14,420 bases of DNA, taken from positions 1-14,420 of the forward strand of contig QXCR01000340.1 of the NCBI GenBank assembly GCA_004380135.1, given 5' to 3'. The notes below the pieces were generated by a model. It did not search any database. It was not told the DNA's origin and saw only the letters and a program-made list of their open reading frames with translations. Made by a program: the position numbers and the translations under genes. Below are positions 9,501-14,420 of this stretch, piece by piece. The first letter of the stretch is position 1, and each line of letters begins with the position of its first letter. Source of the DNA: Stemphylium vesicarium. Its lineage: Eukaryota; Ascomycota; Dothideomycetes; Pleosporales; Pleosporaceae.

Positions 9501-12500
9501 GACGAACAAGCCCGCCTCGAAGACGAAGCTGCGGCTAGTATTGATTCCACTCGCGCTCGTGATCCTCGAAGTCTCGCCCCTCTTGCGGGCGTCCGAGTCG
9601 ATCCGTCGCGATGTGTGCGAGCCAGAGATCACTTTGACCTACATCTCTATCATTCAAGTGGTCAAGAAATGAGCTGTCGCGTTGAGATTTTACTCCGCGA
9701 CAATGCTCCGGGCCAGGGAGTCGGAGGCGACCTTTTGTTCTGTGAGGTGGATAATACAGGAAGATGGTTACTCCTCCCGCCCGTCCAGCTCAGCAACGCA
9801 TCATCTCGGAATGGCGATTTGAAGGGCGAAATCATCGTCATGATCCGCGGAAAACAAGCCGACGGATCCGAATGGGGCGAGGTCATGTCTTTGATCTCTG
9901 ATGATGAACAAGCTGGGTTCGAATGGGTGCAGATGCTCGGACTCAATCCCATCCCTCCGCAGATTGCAGAAGTCAGGAAGAATCAGGCCGCGCCTAGTCA
10001 AACACATCGGCCATCAAGTAGCCACGGCTCTTCTTCCCTTCTCTCAGCGGCAACCGACTCTACACCGCCACAGAAGAGCCGAACCCCTAGCCCACATGAG
10101 ATTGATATTCCTATCGGCGAACAACATACCGAAGTATCAAAGGTATGGCACTACGACACCCCAAACAAGCGGAACCAATCCCGGACAGTGTCACCAGTCA
10201 CTTCGCCGAGCGGTGATGGTTCCATCACCAGCAACCCATATGATGCCAAGGATCAGTCAGAGCCGCGCACGCCCATCGAACAGCTATTCACTCCAGAACA
10301 GTTTCCGAACGACGCCGATAGAACACCCCGCGGCCTTGAAGAAGCAGTACGCATGGCCAATTCTGGCTCGCCATCGAGTCTCAAACGAACACGGGCAAAG
10401 AGGCTCTCCAAGAACCCCTCCTCTGCGCGTCCGTCGCGCCAGATCACGCTTGATGACCCGACTGAACCCGAAGAAGTCAAACCAGTCCAGGAACCCATCA
10501 AACCCCGCAGGAAATCTACTAAGCGACGTCCGCAATACAGTGTCTGGATGCCAACTTCTGAGATTGACGACTCAGACAGCTCCGAGGAGTCTGAAGAAGA
10601 CAGCCGCACCATTACAGATTCAGAGTTGTCGCCACCAGGTTCTCCTCCATCACCCCAACGACCGCAGGCACACAGACGGGTATCATCCGTCCCTTCTTTG
10701 GAACTGCCCAGCATACCCAGGCAGCGGAAGTCGAGTCGACCGGAAACACCATCGCAGGATGACGTCGAAGTGGACGATATGCGCGAAACATCCTCTCCTC
10801 TAAAGGTGCACAAGAAGAAGCACAGCATCGTTGTTGAGGATATCGTAGAGCCTGAGGTAGAGACCGCTCAGCCACCGCCGCCCACACCACCACACCGATC
10901 GCCTAGTCCGGCGACCCCTGAAATAATCAAGGGTACCAAGACGCCCGTACTCACTCCGACCCCACTTGGATTTAAGAACAAGCGCCGTTCATCATCACCT
11001 TTGAAGCATGAGTACGAACCATCTACCTGCACTGAAGAGTCAAGTGAAAGCGAGGAAGACTCTCCGTCTGAGGGTGAGGTAGATGAAGAAGAGGAGAGCC
11101 TCACTTCTGAATCATCGGAAGACGACCTAGACGATGATGTGCCTATGCCACTTATGCCAATTGGATACATTGGTCCTCGTGGTTACTCTGGACGCCCATA
11201 CACCACAGGAAGGGAGAACAGCCGTCCAGCCACAGCTGAAAAACCGGAAGAAGACACCAAGAAGTTCCCCAAGGTCTCCCCGCCCGCCTCCATTTACACC
11301 CTTCCAAACGGCACCATCACCCCCTCCCAATCCGCGTCGAACTCGCCCTACCGAGCTGTTCCGCAGAGCTCTGGGAAGGCTTCCAGGACCATAGCATCCC
11401 TCTTCGCTTGGTCTGACGCAGGAAAATGGGACAGCCTGCATCCCGACGAATGTAGTATTGTCGTCACACCAGGAAAGATTGAAGTCTTCGAAATTTCAAG
11501 CAACCACTCCAAGCCTTTCCTCGCTGACGGCGACGAGATTATCACTCCTGAGGGAGGTGCTCCCCTTATTGCGGTTGAGCTTACCCCTCTGGTGCCGTTG
11601 CGCAAGTCAACGGCCATTGACATCTCCATTCGATCACCACCTACCGCAGAGTCGCGCATCAAGCCCGGTAACAACATCATGTTGAGGAGCCGCAGTGCAG
11701 CAGAATGCACGCAGCTATACTCCATGATCAACCAGTCGCGTATCAACAACCCCACCTACATTGCATTGCAGAACGCACGCGGGCCATATGGACAATCAAG
11801 CTGGGCCGAAGCAATGGACCGTCAGAACGCAGCTAGGACAAGCACCGACACCTCTGGCTGGCTTGGAGGCACACTGGGCCGGAGAAGCAGCTACCGAAAA
11901 TCCAGCACACGCGCTGCTTCCATCTCCGCAGCCACCGAATCCTCCGTAGGCACCATGAACAGCGCCCTTCGCTCAGCCCTCAGCCGTTTCTCCTTTAGCA
12001 AAGGCGGTGTATTCAGCATCCGCAACTCAACTCTCGGATCTCGCAGCGACGGCTCGTCTTTCGAAAGCGGCTCAAACTCTCGCCACGGCTCTGGCGCCTC
12101 CACACCAACCGGCGACATCGTAAGAGCACCAGGAGCTCCCGCCGGCATCACAAACACAAAGTGCAGGCTTTACGAGCGAGAGTCCTTGAAGAAATGGCGC
12201 GACATGGGCAGCGCAAGGCTAACAATCATGCTGCCCTCACCCAACCCAAGCGTGCCCTCCTCGCCCACCAACGCACGTCAACGCGCCCCCGGTACAAGAG
12301 ACCACAGGCAAGAGCGGCGCATCTTGCTTACCGGAAAGAAGCACGGTGAGGTACTGCTTGACGTTACGCTATCGGAGACGTGCTTTGAGCGCGTCGCTCG
12401 CAGCGGTATTGCCGTCAGTGTATGGGAGGACAATGTCGACGAGGATGGCCAGATTGGCGGCGTAGCCAAGACTGGGGGTGTTCTTGGCGCGAGAGCTAGG

Positions 12501-12575
12501 ATCTTTATGGTGCAGATGAAGAGTGAGAGGGAGTGTGCTTATTGTTTCAGTCTCTTGGGTAAGCTGAGGTATTAG
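6476..12575 (+). CDS. Large DH (RhoGEF-like) and PH-domain protein with Arg/Ser-rich N-terminus, 2 exons, about 2016 aa
   Basis: Exons are 6476-9361 and 9411-12575; the 49-nt intron has GTAAGT, a TACTAAT branch site and CCAG, and lies inside the most conserved DH segment. Residues 26-780 are low-complexity, rich in Arg, Ser and Pro, with a three-copy repeat (429-539) and an (SG)n run near 546-553. Residues 782 to about 1010 read as a Dbl-homology domain: a first helix with SSDEAKYMREL, then a CR3-like helix with LKRPLVRLKYLSKSL, then ERVEKVSSIFQDLV. Residues 1022-1141 follow as a PH-like beta-rich block ending in FEWVQMLGL. Acidic-Ser tracts lie near 1348-1360 and 1504-1542. A second PH-like block spans about 1623-1754, and a conserved tail about 1879-2016 has a RanBP1/WH1 flavour (CRLYERESLKKW). 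Probable role: Rho-family GEF or cortical scaffold; this is inference. The Arg/Ser richness may lead to misannotation as a splicing coactivator. Start may instead be Met26 (6551). Confidence 0.88.
7760..8092 (+). repeat. Three-copy tandem repeat inside the large gene
   Basis: Copies at 7760-7879 (40 codons), 7880-7996 (39 codons) and 7997-8092 (32 codons, truncated) encode a shared pattern: basic RRRR/RRKK start, SK(D/E)S, SSLDLP or SSPELP, SEV, ST, then EEIPVK/DEPVK. The DNA has diverged more than the protein pattern, so the duplication is not recent. Copy 2 has lost the V-G of the middle segment. The repeat may be a charged or phosphorylatable linker motif. Confidence 0.8.
8111..8134 (+). 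repeat. Hexamer minisatellite encoding Gly-Ser run
   Basis: Four tandem GGYAGT hexamers encode alternating Gly and Ser, followed at once by an Arg run. It is in frame with the large gene, so length changes would stay in frame. Confidence 0.75.
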
Positions 12576-12789
12576 ATGTTGTGAGAGTGGGAGGGGTGCT
12601 GGGGTTGTGCAACTTTTCTGCATCGATATCGCTCGTGCATGAAGATACGTCATCTTTCCGGTTTTAATCTCTTTTCCTGTTCTCGTTTTTTTTCTACATC
12701 TGTTCGATCCAGCGAGCGTGGCGTTTTTTTTAACTATATACACGGAGGTTGTTCTTTTTCTTCTTTTTTCGATACCAGCTTCAGCAACA

Positions 12790-12808
12790 TTCTCTCTCTC
12801 TCTCTCTT
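12790..12808 (+). repeat. TC microsatellite
   Basis: A run of TC dinucleotides near 12790-12808, with small interruptions at its right end, in the 3' flank of the large gene. Simple sequence repeat; no function inferred. Confidence 0.85.
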
Positions 12809-13061
12809 TCTCTACATCTGCGTCGTACGGTATATCGCTGGACGAACACATCTTCTCCTCTTAGTCTTGTAATTTTCGGAGTCATTCCTTGTATGTCTTT
12901 TCTGTCTCGGATCTTTTTTGCATAGAGATGGACTGGAGTGGCGGGGGTTTTTTTTTACCGGGGGTATACAGTGCTTGCTTGAGTGTTTGATACCCCTCTT
13001 GTGCGGGTGCGGATTTGTATTTTCTTGTTTTCTTTTTTGAGTGCGCTGGAAGAAGGAAGAA

Positions 13062-13082
13062 GGGAGGAGGGGGCTGGGTGGG
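13062..13082 (+). other. G-quadruplex-forming motif
   Basis: Four G-runs of at least three bases occur at 13062-13064, 13069-13073, 13076-13078 and 13080-13082, with loops of 4, 2 and 1 bases, meeting the usual G3+N1-7 rule. It lies about 490 bp past the stop codon of the large gene. Formation is predicted from pattern only. Confidence 0.6.
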
Positions 13083-13242
13083 TGGAAGTTGTAATGAGAC
13101 GAAGAGAGAGGGGAGGAACAGGTTGTCGATAGAGTGTTAACGCAGACAGGAAAGGCGAAGTTGGGAAAGAAGGATATGAGACGAAGCTGATGGACGGGGG
13201 GAGTAGAAACATGTACACAACAAGCAATGGAGATGTTTTAAA

Positions 13243-13255
13243 CCCTAAACCCTAA
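13243..13255 (+). repeat. Short telomere-like interstitial repeat
   Basis: CCCTAAACCCTAA spans nearly two units of the CCCTAAA (TTTAGGG-type) telomere repeat. Most ascomycetes use TTAGGG, so the unit has one A more than expected. It is followed directly by an AT-rich stretch (13256-13310). Two units may be chance. Confidence 0.5.
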
Positions 13256-13319
13256 CTTCTTTAACACATTAAACGCGTTAATTAAACCTTGGATAAATTA
13301 ATACCTATGAGCAACATAC

Positions 13320-13342
13320 CTCTCTCTCTCTCTCTCTCTCTT
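13320..13342 (+). repeat. TC microsatellite
   Basis: About ten uninterrupted TC units followed by a T run, at the right border of the AT-rich stretch. A clean, potentially polymorphic simple repeat. Confidence 0.9.
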
Positions 13343-13400
13343 TTTCATCGCTCTCTCCCCGCTTCCCTTATACTCTTTCCTTCCCGGAAGACTCCACACA

Positions 13401-13836
13401 TCAAACATCCTCACGCGCCACCCGCCTACTCCGTAACAAACAGCTAGCCAAACCATCTTCCTTTCTCCGCGCGACTAAAAAGACGCCCTCCAGCGTCGGA
13501 GGCACCACTGCTAGATACAGCGCCGCGTTGACTACTTCATCGCTCAAAGCCGCAACTTCGCATGTGCAGCAGTGTTGAAACCACCTAGGACGTTCAGACG
13601 ACGTTCAGCGCAGTCGTTCACTTGTTGTGTTCTCTGTGTGGGGGGATGTAGATAACTCACGCCAGCCTCTTACGCAGCAAACGTCTTCTGGATGCCGTTG
13701 ATACGGATACGCCTCGTTGTACGAATGGTGCAGATATAAATACAGAAGGTCGAGGGAATTGTGGCGAACTAGGCGAAGAGGAGTATTGTAAATGCGTTTC
13801 GTAGAAGCGTCGGGATGGTGGTTGAGTGACTTTTGG
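13401..13836 (-). CDS. Possible spliced coding fragment, unrecognised (doubtful)
   Basis: On the minus strand an open frame from 13836 to 13661 reaches a GTGAGT donor (13660). A CCTAG acceptor (intron 13660-13585, 76 nt) then joins in phase to another open frame from 13584 to a TGA at 13401-13403. The joined product has a basic, Ser-rich first half containing RRFYETHLQYSS and RRRLLRKRL, and a helical-looking second half (EVVNAALYLAVVPPTLEGVF). No start codon or upstream exon was found: a TGA at 13837-13839 lies just upstream in frame. I do not recognise the family. It would be convergent with the large plus-strand gene. Stop-free frames of this size are not rare in this composition, so it may not be real. 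Confidence 0.2.
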
Positions 13837-14033
13837 TCACTGTAGACTACTGAAAACAGAAAAAAGGAAAAAGTTTGATTTGGGTTAGACTATGTAACGT
13901 AGAGGGAAAGGTGTGACTTGGACTGAGATATGCTTCATGGTTCGTTGGTTTAGTACTGAATGCTGCTGTATACTTGGCTGCTGTCTTATATAGAATGAAA
14001 CTGCACTATTTTGTTTAGGTACTCGCTACTCCT
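13404..14033. other. Mostly unassigned region
   Basis: Apart from the doubtful minus-strand fragment, nothing is recognised. An imperfect tandem ACGTTCAG occurs at 13590-13597 and 13601-13608. The part from about 13860 to 14033 is AT-richer and has no open frame of note; it may include decayed sequence of the pseudogene to its right. Confidence 0.5.
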
Positions 14034-14420
14034 CTAGTACCGCAGCTCCGTGTTATACATGTCGAACCCAGGGGGCGGTAGAACGTTTCTACTAGCGCCC
14101 CCTAACCAGGACGTTTGCACACCAGCAACCCGCATGCCCTGCAGATACCGCAGTACCGTTTTCGCGCTGTCCTTGGGGAACACGTTGCTATCGGGAATGC
14201 GCCTGTAATCGACGGCAAAATTCACTGGGCTAGCTAGATACTGCGGTAAGTTGTGCGTGACGCACGCGTCTATCAGCGCAATTTGACCGGACGTCATCAG
14301 CGTGGTCTAGGCCGTGTGGTACTCAGCATACGACTATATCTGTGCCGGAGACGAAAGAGGGTAGGGTGGCGGCGTCGGTGTGAAATCCGCTGTAGAGCGT
14401 GATGCGCGGGCTGGGGAAGG
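14034..14420 (-). pseudogene. NmrA / isoflavone-reductase-like NAD(P)-binding gene remnant, 5' end outside window
   Basis: Minus-strand reading from the window edge gives SPRITLYSGFHTDAATLPSF then SGTDIVV, which resembles the part of NmrA-like dehydrogenases just before the VALIDA helix. That frame hits TGA at 14323-14325. The continuation appears in another frame from 14297: TSGQIALIDACVTHNLPQYL, then FAVDYRRIPDSNVFPKDS, then VQTSWLGGASRNVLPP, again family-like, ending at TAG 14034-14036. The downstream frame has its own TAG at 14307-14309, so no single frame joins them. A GT-AG reading between the two would leave an intron of under 30 nt, too short for a fungal intron. The C-terminal half expected of a roughly 300-aa protein is missing. 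The fragment therefore looks like a decayed gene with one nonsense change, a frameshift and 3' loss. A short real gene with unusual splicing is less likely. Confidence 0.5.

Larger units (their letters stand above)
12576..13400. other. Non-coding tail of the large gene with strand-biased tracts
   Basis: No convincing coding region. The part from about 12600 to 12960 is T-rich on the plus strand and includes the 3' untranslated region of the large gene. From about 13040 to 13210 the plus strand is purine-rich. It also holds two TC microsatellites, a G-quadruplex motif and a telomere-like repeat, listed separately. An 11-bp direct repeat, ATGAGACGAAG, occurs at 13094-13104 and 13176-13186. Confidence 0.6.

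Noticed and set aside
12955..13227. Minus-strand open frame in the purine-rich tract
   Set aside because: Composition-driven Ser/Pro/Leu/Thr low-complexity product, no family resemblance; better explained by the purine bias.
13702..13800. Minus-strand frame ending RIRINGIQKTFAA after a TAG acceptor-like site
   Set aside because: Attractive hydrophobic-then-basic reading, but no donor or start exon was found and it conflicts with the overlapping frame that continues across a GTGAGT donor.
1..14420. tRNA, rRNA, CRISPR array or intact transposon
   Set aside because: No cloverleaf-like gene, direct-repeat array, transposase or reverse-transcriptase motifs, or terminal inverted repeats were seen on either strand.

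Overview
The window looks like nuclear DNA of a filamentous ascomycete. The genes have few, short introns (49-90 nt) with GTRAGT/GTAYGT-type donors, CTAAC/CTAAT-like branch sites and YAG acceptors. Pyrimidine-rich leaders precede genes, and the protein families are typical of filamentous fungi. A member of Dothideomycetes such as Pleosporales is my guess from overall protein flavour, not something the sequence proves. I see no rRNA, tRNA, CRISPR array or intact transposon.

Layout. (1) 383-2203, minus strand: a three-exon amidase-signature hydrolase of 558 aa with an intact Lys-Ser-Ser triad. (2) 2204-3071: divergent intergenic region with GATA-type sites near the amidase and a perfect CArG/MADS-box palindrome upstream of the next gene. 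(3) 3072-3858, plus: a two-exon emopamil-binding-protein (EBP) sterol delta8-delta7 isomerase, 239 aa, with all expected EXPERA-domain catalytic positions and a C-terminal KKXX signal. (4) 4341-5596, plus: a secreted two-exon GH88/GH105 unsaturated rhamnogalacturonyl hydrolase, 397 aa, preceded by a CGG-N11-CCG zinc-cluster-type site and a TATA-like element. (5) 6476-12575, plus: one very large two-exon gene (2016 aa) with a long Arg/Ser/Pro-rich disordered N-terminus, a Dbl-homology (RhoGEF-like) region, a following PH-like region and two further folded blocks at the C-terminus. (6) 12576-14033: mostly non-coding, with long pyrimidine and purine tracts, two TC microsatellites, a G-quadruplex motif, a short telomere-like repeat, and a doubtful spliced minus-strand coding candidate. 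(7) 14034-14420, minus: a decayed NmrA/isoflavone-reductase-like gene fragment running off the window edge.

The four intact genes do unrelated jobs (amide hydrolysis, sterol biosynthesis in the ER, pectin side-chain breakdown outside the cell, probable Rho-type GTPase signalling or scaffolding). The region reads as ordinary chromosome, not a biosynthetic cluster. The parts most worth following up are the large DH/PH protein, the presence of an animal/plant-type sterol isomerase, and the repeat-rich tail with a pseudogene. I found no clear undescribed multi-gene system.
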